Shown here piece by piece: positions 24,828 through 34,530 of a DNA stretch of 44,131 bases. Position numbers and translations under genes: made by a program. The stretch covers positions 1 to 44,131 of the forward strand of contig JAKACK010000008.1 in the NCBI GenBank assembly GCA_021821445.1. The letters are read 5' to 3'. The stretch's first letter is position 1; every line of letters starts with the position of its first letter. Below the pieces are notes generated by a model. That model was not told where the DNA came from. It searched no databases and saw only the letters and a list, made by a program, of their open reading frames with translations. Origin of the DNA: Microcaldota archaeon (GTDB taxonomy: Archaea; Micrarchaeota; Micrarchaeia; Micrarchaeales; Micrarchaeaceae).

Positions 24828-26792
24828 TTATTCCTCCTTTTCTACTTTTGACACGGTGTAGATACGCTTTCCGGTATATGGTTTGAACGGAACCCCATTA
24901 CCTTTGAAGAAATTTGAGAACAATTCAACATATATCAACCTTGCACCTTGTATACCAGGTTCAAACATCGCAATTACTAATGTAAATATCTGTCCGAATA
25001 CCAAAATTATTATACCCAATATTATCATCGGTATGGAATGGTTTAAGGATCCTAAGAATATTGTATCAACTACACCAGCTAATATGACTGAAGCTAATAA
25101 TATACCTATCAACCTTGTATATGACAATATATTACTTACCAATGATGGTATCTCTATCAATGACTCAGTTCCATCCGCATAAAATATAATCCCAATACCA
25201 AGAACCATCATTATATAGTATATGATGGCTGTTGTTGTTCCTAGATCTGCTGTAGCTGTGTGAAGTATCATTAATCCCAAGAATACAATTCCAAATTCCA
25301 ACAATATCCATCCTATTCTTCCTATCGCATGCTTTTTATTGTTAACCCTCCAGGAATTTATAAATCCTAAAACCATACCAAAGGTTATCATACCAACTCC
25401 AATCCATCCTGATATGAGCAGCATTGTTGAAAGTTTTGCAGTTAAACTGAATCCTGCGTAGAATGGCAGATGGAATCCTAAATATTCATTAAATATAACA
25501 CCAAATATTATCGCTATTATAGATCCGGGTATTATAGATTTTGCAAGAATTAAAAGTCCGTTGTCACTCACTATCGTGTGTACAAAATTCATTATTTTGT
25601 TAGGCTTTTTCTCTAGGTTCTTCTTACTATTATTCTTTCCAAGGAAATGTACCAAAGCCAAGCTCAATATCAGCATTATAATTCCATATCCTGCATCCCC
25701 AACCATCAAACCAAAAAATATTGGGAACATTATGGCGAATAGTAGAGTTGGATCAAATTCATTGCTTTGTGGTAATGAATAGAATTTTATAAATGCTTCA
25801 AAAAGTTTGTAATGCTTGTTGTTACTCAGCTTTGTGGGTGATACTTCTTTAGTCTTTATTTTTTGAAGTATGTACTTTCCTTCTGTAACCTTCTTTAGTA
25901 TTGAATCTAAACGCTTTAAATCCTTTGATGCAATCCAACCGTCTATTGTCATTATATGCTTTGTTGCTCCTAGTTTACTCATTATACCAAATTCTTGTGA
26001 CTCTACATCTAATTGCTCGTTTATCGCACTTACTATGTTGTAATATTTATCGGATAACTCTTTAATGTGGTTTTTCAAATCATCTATTTTTGATGAATAA
26101 TCTTTATTCTCATTAACTATTTTATCTTCAACATCTTTTACAGTTCCGGAAAGTTCAGGTACGGCTTCAACTTTAACTTTGTGGGTTGAGAATATTTTTC
26201 CCAAATCACCCTCATAAATTCTATTTATAGTTACTATGTATGCATTTTCTAAATCTATTACCATTGAGTCTTTTATTGATTTTCTTATTGAGTTAATTGT
26301 ATCTAAGATTATTTCCTTCTGTGATTTTAAGGATGTATCCTTATATATAACATAAGAGATCAACTTTGTTGAATTTAGCAAGGATAAATCGGAATTAAAG
26401 TCTTTGATATTATTCAACAATTCCAAAATATGTTCATTATTTGACTTTTCTGCCTTATAATTATCAATAGACTTGCTTGTTTTTAGAACATCATCGTATA
26501 TGTCAATTCCTTCTGCCTTGCTTATCAACTCATCTATACTTTTGAAATCGAATTTCTCGGTAGTTTCGGATTCATAAAGCATTGATTTTAAACTTTTGAA
26601 CTTTGAACTGTACTTATTAAGTACATCCTCGTAGTAGTTACCCTCATTCATGCCGACATATTTTGAAAGATCTTGTGGCATCTCATCTATCTCCATTATC
26701 CCAAAGTCATATAGATAAGATAAAACTTTTTTATAGTAATCTTTAGATATGATAACTCGTATCTTTGTCATCTTCTCTGGCATGAGCAACAT
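24828..26792 (-). CDS. atpI: A-type ATP synthase subunit I (membrane subunit a)
   Basis: The 654-aa subunit forms the ion half-channels next to the rotor ring. The N-terminal half (about residues 1-330) is a hydrophilic coiled-coil domain that binds the peripheral stalks. The C-terminal half has about 7-8 helices. The conserved ILSYTRLIGILLA holds the essential Arg, and the closing motif GARLIYVELFSNFFKGNG is diagnostic. It is the last gene of the operon, two bases after subunit H. In many archaeal operons H and I come first, so this position is unusual. Confidence 0.95.
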   Translation of the reverse strand: MLLMPEKMTKIRVIISKDYYKKVLSYLYDFGIMEIDEMPQDLSKYVGMNEGNYYEDVLNKYSSKFKSLKSMLYESETTEKFDFKSIDELISKAEGIDIYDDVLKTSKSIDNYKAEKSNNEHILELLNNIKDFNSDLSLLNSTKLISYVIYKDTSLKSQKEIILDTINSIRKSIKDSMVIDLENAYIVTINRIYEGDLGKIFSTHKVKVEAVPELSGTVKDVEDKIVNENKDYSSKIDDLKNHIKELSDKYYNIVSAINEQLDVESQEFGIMSKLGATKHIMTIDGWIASKDLKRLDSILKKVTEGKYILQKIKTKEVSPTKLSNNKHYKLFEAFIKFYSLPQSNEFDPTLLFAIMFPIFFGLMVGDAGYGIIMLILSLALVHFLGKNNSKKNLEKKPNKIMNFVHTIVSDNGLLILAKSIIPGSIIAIIFGVIFNEYLGFHLPFYAGFSLTAKLSTMLLISGWIGVGMITFGMVLGFINSWRVNNKKHAIGRIGWILLEFGIVFLGLMILHTATADLGTTTAIIYYIMMVLGIGIIFYADGTESLIEIPSLVSNILSYTRLIGILLASVILAGVVDTIFLGSLNHSIPMIILGIIILVFGQIFTLVIAMFEPGIQGARLIYVELFSNFFKGNGVPFKPYTGKRIYTVSKVEKEE

Positions 26793-26794
26793 TA

Positions 26795-27169
26795 TTAAAC
26801 ACCAAATTTATTTTTTAGAACTTTTATGAAAACAGATATAGCATCTTCATCTTTTATATCCTTCAGAGATTTCGCTTTATCCTTTACTGATGCAATCTCT
26901 TTTTGATAATTTTCATCAGCATCCTTCTGTGCCTTTTCAATCTTTTCTTCGTATTCTGAATCCTTTTCCTCTTTTGCTGCGACTATCTCTCTTTCAGCAT
27001 TGAGCTTAGCTTCTTCAACTTTTTTAGCTGATTCTTCTGTTTCTTTTTTTATAGCATTTTCAGAAGCTTGTTCAGCATCATGAATCTGCTTTAAATCTTC
27101 AAGGTTCTTATCATTCTCCTTATCAACTTGATCATTATTTTTATTATTCTTATCATTTTTTTCAGACAT
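26795..27169 (-). CDS. atpH: A-type ATP synthase peripheral stalk subunit H
   Basis: A 124-aa, highly charged protein, almost entirely predicted coiled coil with heptad-like Ala/Lys/Glu runs (EQASENAIKKETEESAKKVEEAK) and a short globular C-terminus (AISVFIKVLKNKFGV). This is the pattern of subunit H, which pairs with E to form the stator stalk. Low complexity makes the assignment depend on position directly before atpI. The ORF track starts at a GTG (27178); the ATG at 27169 overlaps the preceding gene by 8 bases and is the likely start. Confidence 0.75.
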   Translation of the reverse strand: MSEKNDKNNKNNDQVDKENDKNLEDLKQIHDAEQASENAIKKETEESAKKVEEAKLNAEREIVAAKEEKDSEYEEKIEKAQKDADENYQKEIASVKDKAKSLKDIKDEDAISVFIKVLKNKFGV

Positions 27170-27389
27170 GTAAAACACCCACTGATATCAGTATAGCCAA
27201 TGCGGCACCTAATGCGATTATCTTTATAGCCTGTGACACTCTGATTATCTTTTTGAATTTATTAACCTGCAATTTCGCATATTCACTTGAATACTCCGCC
27301 TCACCTAATGAGGGTTTCACCTTTGAAGTGTAATCATACTTCTTAAGATTACCCTTGTATATTATATTAAGTAAATTATGCGGATTCAT
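27162..27389 (-). CDS. Unrecognised 75-aa membrane protein inside the ATP synthase operon
   Basis: A small basic protein with about 50 hydrophilic residues, an amphipathic stretch (VNKFKKIIRVSQAIK) and one C-terminal hydrophobic helix (about residues 55-74, IIALGAALAILISVGVLHV). It overlaps subunit D by 14 bases and subunit H by about 8, so it is almost certainly translated with them. It does not match any standard A-type ATPase subunit I know; K is already present at the other end of the operon. It may be a small accessory or assembly protein anchored by its tail, but no function can be assigned. Confidence 0.75.
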   Translation of the reverse strand: MNPHNLLNIIYKGNLKKYDYTSKVKPSLGEAEYSSEYAKLQVNKFKKIIRVSQAIKIIALGAALAILISVGVLHV

Positions 27390-27999
27390 TAAGTTTACCT
27401 TTTATTGTCTTTAATGAGACTATCTGGTCTCTTTCCATATCATCTAATCTGGCCTGTATGTATTTAGCTTGATACACCATATTTGGTATTGATATATGTT
27501 CAATCGCATTTGATCTTCTGTTGAGCTTCTCTATTTCATAAAGTATCTGCTTTAAGGAATTTTCCTTTTCTGCAACTTCTAATAATAGATTGAATAATGT
27601 ATTAAAAGAATTTATAACATCCAATACCTGTATTGGCATATAAACTGGTGTGAATTTATCTTCTCCACTTGATGTTATATCAGGTATCTTTACGCCCATA
27701 ATGTTTTTTGAAGATACATTTGCTATGATATTCGCTCTCTCATGTGCTATCTGATCAAATACTAATTTGCCAAGAGTTATATCTGCGAGTTCATTTGAAT
27801 TTACTGATTTTTGAATTGAGTCCTTCATATTCTGCTTCATCTCCTCTATCTGCTTAGCCAAATCTAGGAAAGCGATAACCAAGCTAGACCTTTTCATCTT
27901 TAAAAGGTTAAGCCCTTTCTTGGCTATCTTTATCTGCCCTTTTATCCTTATGAGCTCAATTCTTGTAGTTTTTATGTTAAGACTTTTCATTCTTTCCAC
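27376..27999 (-). CDS. atpD: A-type ATP synthase subunit D (central stalk)
   Basis: The 207-aa rotor shaft subunit, predicted as two long antiparallel helices. It shows the family start [29 protein letters not shown] (about residues 10-38) and the C-terminal [20 protein letters not shown], both typical of subunit D. It couples rotation of the K ring to the A/B head. It overlaps subunit B by 13 bases upstream and the 75-aa ORF by 14 bases downstream, showing tight translational coupling. Confidence 0.95.
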   Translation of the reverse strand: MERMKSLNIKTTRIELIRIKGQIKIAKKGLNLLKMKRSSLVIAFLDLAKQIEEMKQNMKDSIQKSVNSNELADITLGKLVFDQIAHERANIIANVSSKNIMGVKIPDITSSGEDKFTPVYMPIQVLDVINSFNTLFNLLLEVAEKENSLKQILYEIEKLNRRSNAIEHISIPNMVYQAKYIQARLDDMERDQIVSLKTIKGKLNESA

Positions 28000-29366
28000 T
28001 TTCCATATTTCTGTATAAATGCATCTTTTATACGCTTCATCTCAGATTTTGATATATTTGACAATAACTCCCAACCAAGATCAAGACTTTGGTCTATCGT
28101 TCTATCTTCATAATAATCCTGCTTTATGAATCTTGATTCAAATAAATCTGCGAATTTGAGGTACTGCCTGTCAACTTCACTTAAAGCCTCCTCTCCAACT
28201 ATCTCTGTAAGGTTCCTTATATCCTTTCCATGAGCATAAGCTGCAAACATCTGGTCAGTAACATTTCCATGATCCTCTCTTGTTTTTCCTTTTCCAATTC
28301 CTTGATTTTTCAATCTTGAAAGGGATAAGAGAACATCTATAGCTGGATACATACCCCTTCTGAATATATCTCTGCTCAGTACTATTTGCCCCTCTGTTAT
28401 ATAACCTGTTAAATCAGGTATTGGGTTTGTTATATCATCTCCTGGCATAGTCAATATAGGAATTTGTGTTATTGAACCCTTTTTATCCTTTATCTTTCCG
28501 GCTCTCTCGTATATAGTTGAAAGATCTGTGTACATATAACCTGGGAATCCTCTTCTTCCTGGAACCTCTTCCCTAGCTGCTGAAACCTCTCTTAAAGCTT
28601 CACAGTAGTTAGTCATATCGGTAAGAATTACCAAAACATGCGTATCATGTTCGTATGCCAAGTATTCGGCTGCTGTCAGAGCCATTCTCGGAAGCATTAA
28701 TCTTTCCATAGAAGATTCTGATGACATATTCAAGAACATAATTGAATTTTCTAATGCTCCCATATCTTTAAATTCATTTATGAAGAAGTTAGCCTCTTCA
28801 CTATTCAATCCTATACCACCGAATACAACGTTGAATTTTTCGTTATTTCCAATCAATTTAGCTTGTCTAGCAATTTGAGCTGCTATTTTATTGTGTGGCA
28901 AACCGGATCCTGAAAAGATAGGAAGCTTTTGACCTCTCACCAAGGGATTCATCGCATCTATTGCGGATATTCCTGTTTGTATAAACTCTGAAGGTTCTTC
29001 TCTTGCATAAGGGTTCATAGCACTTCCGTTGATATCATACTCTTCATCTGAGTATATCTGTGGACCGCCATCTCTAACTCTGCCCATACCATCGAATATC
29101 CTTCCTATCATGTCCTTGCTGACCTTCAATTTTGCAGTTCTACCTGTAAAATTTACCTTTGTAGTTGAAAGATCCATACCTGTAGTACTTCCAAAAGATT
29201 GTATAACCGCAACTCCATCTTTTGTATCCAAGACCTGCCCATCAACTTCTCTTCCATCATCCAATTTTATATGGACTACCTCGTTGTAAGCAGCATCCTT
29301 TATACCTTCTACAAATAAAAGTACATTAGTTACTTGTTTCACACTTTTATAATAAATATCTGACAT
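27987..29366 (-). CDS. atpB: A-type ATP synthase subunit B (non-catalytic)
   Basis: The 459-aa regulatory subunit of the A3B3 head. Family blocks in order: [45 protein letters not shown] (the loop replacing a Walker A, with no GKT), [37 protein letters not shown] and TLPDDI-type segment [22 protein letters not shown]. It is separated from subunit A by one base. The missing P-loop lysine is normal for this non-catalytic subunit. Confidence 0.97.
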   Translation of the reverse strand: MSDIYYKSVKQVTNVLLFVEGIKDAAYNEVVHIKLDDGREVDGQVLDTKDGVAVIQSFGSTTGMDLSTTKVNFTGRTAKLKVSKDMIGRIFDGMGRVRDGGPQIYSDEEYDINGSAMNPYAREEPSEFIQTGISAIDAMNPLVRGQKLPIFSGSGLPHNKIAAQIARQAKLIGNNEKFNVVFGGIGLNSEEANFFINEFKDMGALENSIMFLNMSSESSMERLMLPRMALTAAEYLAYEHDTHVLVILTDMTNYCEALREVSAAREEVPGRRGFPGYMYTDLSTIYERAGKIKDKKGSITQIPILTMPGDDITNPIPDLTGYITEGQIVLSRDIFRRGMYPAIDVLLSLSRLKNQGIGKGKTREDHGNVTDQMFAAYAHGKDIRNLTEIVGEEALSEVDRQYLKFADLFESRFIKQDYYEDRTIDQSLDLGWELLSNISKSEMKRIKDAFIQKYGKWKE

Positions 29367-29367
29367 T

Positions 29368-31128
29368 TCATTCGCCCTCTTTCTTTATCTTATCTATAGC
29401 ATTTATAGATTCTTGCATATCCTTGAAATACGCATCTATCTGATCTTCAGGTGTAAGCTTCATTCTAGCCATTTTTGCCTTTGCATCTATATTTGACATT
29501 TGGCTTGTTGGAACTCCTCTTTCTATCGCTTCAACCTCCTTTTGGCCTATCAATGTTATCCCTTTTAACATTAAGAATTGCTTGTGCATTGATGTGTAGG
29601 TATCAATCTCATCAAATGCGTTCTGCTGCAGTAAATCCTCCCTTATCATCTTAGCAATGTCAAGTGTTACCTTATCTGATTCTGGAAGAGCATCGTAACC
29701 AACTAGCTGTACTATTTCGTTTATATCCGCCTCTTTCTGAAGTACACTCATCGCATTTGAATATAATTCACCCCATTCTGGATCAACTGTATCTTTGTAC
29801 CACTGTGAAAGATTGTCAATGTAAAGTGAATAGCTGTTCAACCAATTTATTGAGGGGAAATGTCTTGCGTTTGCAAGTGATGCATCGAGTGCCCAGAATA
29901 CTCTTGTAACTCTAAGTGTATTTTGTACCACAGGATCTGAAAGATCTCCACCGGGTGGTGATACCGCACCTATAGCAGTTATTGACCCCACACTTCCATT
30001 TAATGTGTTAACCCTTCCGGCTCTTTCATAGAATTCTGATATCTTTTTACCCAGATAAGCAGGATACCCTTCTTCTCCTGGCATTTCCTCCAATCTTCCG
30101 GATATTTCTCTAAGTGCCTCAGCCCATCTGCTTGTACTATCAGCCATCAAAGCTACATCATAACCCATATCCCTATAATACTCCGCTATAGTTATCCCTG
30201 TATATATGCTAGCTTCTCTTGCTGCAACTGGCATATTGGATGTATTCGCTATTAGAATTGTTCTATCCATAATAGGTTTTCCTGTTTTTGGATCTTTCAA
30301 TTCAGGGAATGTTGACAATATTTCAGTCATTTCATTTCCTCTTTCTCCACATCCTACATAAACTATTACTTTGCTATCACTCCATTTTGAAAGTTGCTGC
30401 TGTATTACAGTTTTTCCTGAACCAAAAGGACCAGGTACTGCTGCTGTACCACCTTTAGCAACTGGGAAAAGCGTATCTATTACTCTCTGCCCTGTTATCA
30501 ATGGCATATCAGGTGGTAATTTATTCTTAACCGGTCTTGCATATCTTACAGGCCATTCCTGCATAAGCTTAACCTCTTTATCTCCAGAATCTGTTGAGAT
30601 AACTGCAACAGGTTCATCAATTGTGAAATCACCCTCACTTATAGATTTTATAGTTCCAGACATTCCAATTGGAACCATTATTTTGTCTGTTATCATGCTG
30701 GTTTCTTCAACCTCACCAATTATAGAAAAATCAGATACCTTGTCCCCTTTTTTAGCGGTTGGTTTAAAGCTCCATTTCTTCTTTAAATCTAATGGTGATA
30801 CTGAAATACCCCTAGATATAAAATCTCCACTTTTTTCCATAATCTTATCCAATGGTCTTTGTATACCATCATATATACCACCCATTAGACCTGGACCTAA
30901 CATAACTGAAAGTTGTTTTTCAGTATCTACTGTAGGTTCACCTGGCTTCAATCCTGAAGTGTCCTCGTAAACTTGTACGATTACATCTTCACCGTTGATT
31001 TTTATAACTTCACCAACTAATCCAAGTTCTCCAACTTTTACTACATCATTCATCTTTGCATCAGGTAATCCCCTAACTGTAACAACAGGTCCTGAAATTC
31101 TATATATATAACCATCCATAAAATTCAC
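29368..31128 (-). CDS. atpA: A-type ATP synthase subunit A (catalytic)
   Basis: The 586-aa catalytic subunit makes or hydrolyses ATP. It includes the N-terminal barrel ([12 protein letters not shown]), the archaeal/vacuolar non-homologous region (about residues 110-190), the Walker [10 protein letters not shown], the [16 protein letters not shown] block with the catalytic Glu, the Walker B region [35 protein letters not shown] and [13 protein letters not shown]. No intein interrupts the P-loop. The frame can start at GTG 31128 or ATG 31119 (MDGYIYRI); the second looks equally good. Confidence 0.98.
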   Translation of the reverse strand: MNFMDGYIYRISGPVVTVRGLPDAKMNDVVKVGELGLVGEVIKINGEDVIVQVYEDTSGLKPGEPTVDTEKQLSVMLGPGLMGGIYDGIQRPLDKIMEKSGDFISRGISVSPLDLKKKWSFKPTAKKGDKVSDFSIIGEVEETSMITDKIMVPIGMSGTIKSISEGDFTIDEPVAVISTDSGDKEVKLMQEWPVRYARPVKNKLPPDMPLITGQRVIDTLFPVAKGGTAAVPGPFGSGKTVIQQQLSKWSDSKVIVYVGCGERGNEMTEILSTFPELKDPKTGKPIMDRTILIANTSNMPVAAREASIYTGITIAEYYRDMGYDVALMADSTSRWAEALREISGRLEEMPGEEGYPAYLGKKISEFYERAGRVNTLNGSVGSITAIGAVSPPGGDLSDPVVQNTLRVTRVFWALDASLANARHFPSINWLNSYSLYIDNLSQWYKDTVDPEWGELYSNAMSVLQKEADINEIVQLVGYDALPESDKVTLDIAKMIREDLLQQNAFDEIDTYTSMHKQFLMLKGITLIGQKEVEAIERGVPTSQMSNIDAKAKMARMKLTPEDQIDAYFKDMQESINAIDKIKKEGE

Positions 31129-31137
31129 ACTTAAATA

Positions 31138-31473
31138 TCATTTATTTTTTAAATTTGAAATGTCAATACCCAAAACTCTTTTTGCAAGTTGTGCGACTGA
31201 TTCCTTTTCAGATGCATCCTTTGAAATTGGTATGAATATGACAACAGGTTTTAACATAGCCTCTATCTTTCTAAGCTCATCATCATATATCTGAGACATG
31301 ATGGAATCTGAAGCGATTATCAAACCATACTCCTTGCTAGATATCGTAGATCTCAACATTGATAGCATTTCTTTTGGATCATCAGAGATAAATATATCTT
31401 GAATACCGATCATTTCGAAACCCATAGCTATTTTTCTTTCTCCTATTACTGCTATCTTGTCAAATTCTGTCAT
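31138..31473 (-). CDS. atpF: A-type ATP synthase subunit F
   Basis: A 111-aa small alpha/beta protein with the family pattern KIAVIGERKIAMGFEMIGI, DDPKEMLSMLRSTISSKEYGLIIASDSIM and KPVVIFIPISKD. It sits on the central stalk with D and helps regulate activity. It lies between subunits C and A with gaps of 2 and 9 bases, its usual place in archaeal operons. Confidence 0.93.
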   Translation of the reverse strand: MTEFDKIAVIGERKIAMGFEMIGIQDIFISDDPKEMLSMLRSTISSKEYGLIIASDSIMSQIYDDELRKIEAMLKPVVIFIPISKDASEKESVAQLAKRVLGIDISNLKNK

Positions 31474-31475
31474 AT

Positions 31476-32522
31476 TTACACACTTATCAGATTTTTCTTG
31501 ATGAAATCTGGACTCATTCCATAACCTTTACTCAATATTGCAAGCCTCAAATTATCCCTTTCTATCTCAGCTTTTAAAATGTAATATAATATAAAACCAA
31601 TACCTGCAGATGATGTTTTGAATCTTAACATGTAATTATTGTAAAGAGTATTCTTCATCATCATACCCATATTACTCAAACTTTTATCTTTTTTGTACTC
31701 ATCTACTGCTTTATCTAATCCTTCCCATTTAATCGCTTTTATATCATCTATATCATTCAATTTTATATTCATTAGTTCACTGCTTGGTATGTTACCACCG
31801 TCTATGATAAGATTTTCTATATCTAATTTTGTGATCGTTGATTTAGCTAAAAGTAAAATATTTTCCATATCAATTAAATCTCTGACGAATTCTCCTATCT
31901 TGCTCTCAGCTCCTCCGTAAACTTTTAATTGCTCTATCAAATTTACATAATAATATTTATCGAGTGAATTGAACATATCAGATAGATTTCCACTCATCTT
32001 ATACTCGTCCACATATTGAAGAAGTATTCGGCCATAATCATTTTTTATTAATGTGTTTATCACACCTTCAACATCTGGCTGCTCCAAAAGTGATTTGTAA
32101 TCATCAGCAGATAAAACATTTGTTGTATAACCTATTGGGTTTTTATTTATCATTAAAAATTGGTCTGTTTGGGATATATCGTATTTAAGGACTTTTGAGG
32201 ATAAGATTACTTTTATATTTTCTATATCAAATTTACTCAGGTAAGCTGAAATGAACATTTTCGCATCATAAGGCAGGTACATCAATGCTTTATTTACTCT
32301 ATTCACCATATGTGCATTTAAAATTATACCAGTTAATTCAGAAGAGGTTTTAAACTCACCATAAAATTTATCTACCTCCTCCTTATAATATCTGCTGCTC
32401 AGATAATTTATTATATCCTCAGAATTTTGGAGCCCTAACACTGCATTTATATCTGATCCTTTCAAAAATTCATTATTCAAGGAACTAAGCTGCCCATATT
32501 TTCCTAGATATATTGGATTCAT
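31476..32522 (-). CDS. atpC: A-type ATP synthase subunit C
   Basis: A 348-aa, nearly all-helical subunit that sits as a socket between the central stalk and the K ring. It has the V/A-type subunit C (vATP-synt_AC39) pattern: an N-terminal YGQLSSLNNEFLKGSDINAVL, repeated helix pairs, AYLSKFDIENIKVILSSKV in the first repeat and DLIDMENILLLAKSTITKLD in the next. The C-terminal SAGIGFILYYILKAEIERDNLRLAILSKGYGM is diagnostic. It has gaps of 4 and 2 bases to E and F. Confidence 0.93.
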   Translation of the reverse strand: MNPIYLGKYGQLSSLNNEFLKGSDINAVLGLQNSEDIINYLSSRYYKEEVDKFYGEFKTSSELTGIILNAHMVNRVNKALMYLPYDAKMFISAYLSKFDIENIKVILSSKVLKYDISQTDQFLMINKNPIGYTTNVLSADDYKSLLEQPDVEGVINTLIKNDYGRILLQYVDEYKMSGNLSDMFNSLDKYYYVNLIEQLKVYGGAESKIGEFVRDLIDMENILLLAKSTITKLDIENLIIDGGNIPSSELMNIKLNDIDDIKAIKWEGLDKAVDEYKKDKSLSNMGMMMKNTLYNNYMLRFKTSSAGIGFILYYILKAEIERDNLRLAILSKGYGMSPDFIKKNLISV

Positions 32523-32526
32523 ATTA

Positions 32527-33087
32527 TCATTTTATAAATTTCATAAGGTTTATTGCAATCTCATCATATACATCAGATAGAATATTATCTATTGTCTTAT
32601 CAACCTCCATAAGTCCATCTTTTGAGATTACTATAACTCCACCATTTATTGATTTATCTTCAACAACCTTTATACCTTTTTTAGCCTTTATTTTTTCAAC
32701 ATCATCCTTTGAAACATGCACTGATGCTCCTGTGCCTAACTCTTTTACACTGTTATCCACTATTTTATTCAACATTTTTTCGTAGATTGGATCCTTTTTA
32801 AATTTTGGAATGTTTGCCTTTATAGCTTCGAATGCATTATCTAATTTTGATTGAATCTCTTGGTCCATTATTGTTTTTGAATCTATTTTTATCTTTGAAT
32901 TTGTTTCTGTTTTAATCCTATTAATCTCTAGCTCAAGCTTTGAATCAAGCTTTTCATTGTAATCCTGTATCTGCTTATTTTTATTTGATTCAATATCTGA
33001 TATCTGCTTATCCCTATCAGATTTTATCTTTTCTATTTGCTTCGCTGAATCTTCCTTTATATTATCTATCAAGTCTTTCATTGCCAT
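32527..33087 (-). CDS. atpE: A-type ATP synthase subunit E (peripheral stalk)
   Basis: A 186-aa protein: residues 1-75 form a charged coiled coil (DSAKQIEKIKSDRDKQISDIESNKNK) that pairs with subunit H. The C-terminal globular part includes TGASVHVSKDDVEKI and the subunit E strand-turn NGGVIVISKDGLMEVDKTIDNIL, which contacts the A3B3 head. Slightly shorter than the usual roughly 200 aa. It is 34 bases after subunit K and 4 bases before subunit C. Confidence 0.92.
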   Translation of the reverse strand: MAMKDLIDNIKEDSAKQIEKIKSDRDKQISDIESNKNKQIQDYNEKLDSKLELEINRIKTETNSKIKIDSKTIMDQEIQSKLDNAFEAIKANIPKFKKDPIYEKMLNKIVDNSVKELGTGASVHVSKDDVEKIKAKKGIKVVEDKSINGGVIVISKDGLMEVDKTIDNILSDVYDEIAINLMKFIK

Positions 33088-33121
33088 AGAAGCACCAAAA
33101 TAAACAAAGTTTAAACTTTGT

Positions 33122-33343
33122 TCATAATATCTGCAATAATAGTATTAATCCCAATACGAATCCTATTATCCACAATGTTTCGGGTATTACGAAGAAGAAT
33201 AACACCTGTCCGAATTTCTCAGGTTTTTCCGCTATTATACCCATTCCTGCAGCACCTATTCCTTGCTGTGCCATTCCTGTACCTATTAAACCTCCTGCGA
33301 ATGCAATTGAAGCTGCAATTTCTACTAATGCACTTACTACCAT
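33122..33343 (-). CDS. atpK: A-type ATP synthase subunit K (proteolipid c ring)
   Basis: A 73-aa hairpin of two transmembrane helices. Helix one is glycine-rich (IAASIAFAGGLIGTGMAQQGIGAAGMG). The loop is EKPEKFGQ, and helix two (VLFFFVIPETLWIIGFVLGLILLL) contains the ion-binding Glu in PET. One carboxylate per hairpin suggests a ring with one site per subunit. It is the first gene of the operon, behind a promoter with an inverted repeat. Ion specificity (H+ or Na+) cannot be settled by eye. Confidence 0.95.
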   Translation of the reverse strand: MVVSALVEIAASIAFAGGLIGTGMAQQGIGAAGMGIIAEKPEKFGQVLFFFVIPETLWIIGFVLGLILLLQIL

Positions 33344-33365
33344 TTATTTCACCAATAATATTAAT

Positions 33366-33401
33366 TCAGGTATATTTTTATATTAAGATTTAAATACCTG
33401 A
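33366..33401 (-). promoter_or_regulatory. ATP synthase operon promoter region with inverted repeat
   Basis: Perfect 8-base arms TCAGGTAT (33366-33373) and ATACCTGA (33394-33401) flank a 20-base spacer. On the minus strand this holds TATA-like sequence (TATTTAAATCTTAATATAAAAA) about 25-50 bases before the atpK start. This geometry fits a repressor or activator site around the core promoter of the whole operon. The symmetry is seen; regulation is inferred. Confidence 0.5.
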
Positions 33402-33514
33402 CTTTTTTTATTTTAGATATAAAACTAATATTATTTATCCTTTTTTATGAATAAAATTGAAATTGTCTAAGTTGAACAAAACTAATAAATACTATATGCA
33501 ATACAAGAATATTC

Positions 33515-34480
33515 ATGCAATTATCTTTATCAAATAAAGTAAAGAAAATGTACAAAGAACTTGAGATTAACCTCAGGGTTAATGGAAAGAATATTGAACT
33601 CGCAGGTTCTGCTATTTTAAATACAAATTTTTCAGATGAATTCAACATAATAGCAGGTTATAGAGGAGCAAAAGAGCTTTTTGAAAATCAAAAGTTTTTG
33701 GTTACAGGAGGGTCTGCAAAAAAAATGCTTTTAAGATACAATTTTGGAAGTATGCTCATAACCTCACACGATGCTGATGGAATATATTTAGGTTCAAGTA
33801 ACGAGTTAAAAAATAAGTTTAAAAATTATGGATTTGTTGAAGGATATCTTATAGATAGTAGTAAAACCATATTGGAGGGAATTGGAAATTATAGGATAGT
33901 TTATAATTATTCCCCTTTTAAGAAACTCGCAGATAAAAACGATTTGATTGATGTATTCACTTATGGAACTGGTCAAGGTTCAATACCAATAGATGAAAAA
34001 TTAGGCAAACATAAATTAACACTTGAAATAAACTATGTTACAAAAGATGGCAATATCTATAATCACAAATTTAATATTGATAGCTTACCACATCTTATAG
34101 CGACAAGTTTTAATCCCCTATCTACACCTCTGGAAGGAAATGGAAAAAGAATCTTACCTATAATTTACATATTATCCGAACTCAGTGATTCGATAGATAT
34201 AGGAAAAGAAGTAAAAGAATCTTTATATTATTTAAGGAAGGGTAGTAAATCCGTAAAAAGGATATTGGAAGATTCCAATAATAACGAAAAATTTGAAAAT
34301 AATCCTAATTATACAAATTATGATGGTATTATAAGGGAACTACCTGATTATTTGACAAATGGTAAAAAATTTGATTTGAATTCTGTTAAAAAAGGACTTA
34401 ATAATTTCAATTTAAAAGAAGTATCTGATAAGATAGATGAAACTATAAATGATATAAAAGGTATACTAAGAGATTATTGA
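33515..34480 (+). CDS. Hypothetical protein, possible nucleotidyltransferase-fold
   Basis: A 321-aa soluble protein I cannot name with certainty. Residues about 66-95 (VTGGSAKKMLLRYNFGSMLITSHDADGIYLG) recall the nucleotidyltransferase pattern G-G-[ST]-A-x2-L ... S/T-x-D-x-D of AbiEii-like enzymes. The segment DSLPHLIATSFNPLSTPLEG...LPIIYIL further on could be the matching helical region. The C-terminal 100 residues are charged and helical. The spacing is not exact and the match is weak. It is divergent from the ATP synthase operon and 50 bases upstream of the RNase HI gene. Confidence 0.5.
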   Translation: MQLSLSNKVKKMYKELEINLRVNGKNIELAGSAILNTNFSDEFNIIAGYRGAKELFENQKFLVTGGSAKKMLLRYNFGSMLITSHDADGIYLGSSNELKNKFKNYGFVEGYLIDSSKTILEGIGNYRIVYNYSPFKKLADKNDLIDVFTYGTGQGSIPIDEKLGKHKLTLEINYVTKDGNIYNHKFNIDSLPHLIATSFNPLSTPLEGNGKRILPIIYILSELSDSIDIGKEVKESLYYLRKGSKSVKRILEDSNNNEKFENNPNYTNYDGIIRELPDYLTNGKKFDLNSVKKGLNNFNLKEVSDKIDETINDIKGILRDY

Positions 34481-34530
34481 TATAGTATCTGTTTTTTAAC
34501 TTTTGTTGATAAATTTTATCTGGTGACTTA

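Noticed and set aside
30371-30970. 199-aa plus-strand ORF
   Set aside because: It is a shadow of atpA on the opposite strand; the minus-strand protein is fully conserved across this stretch.
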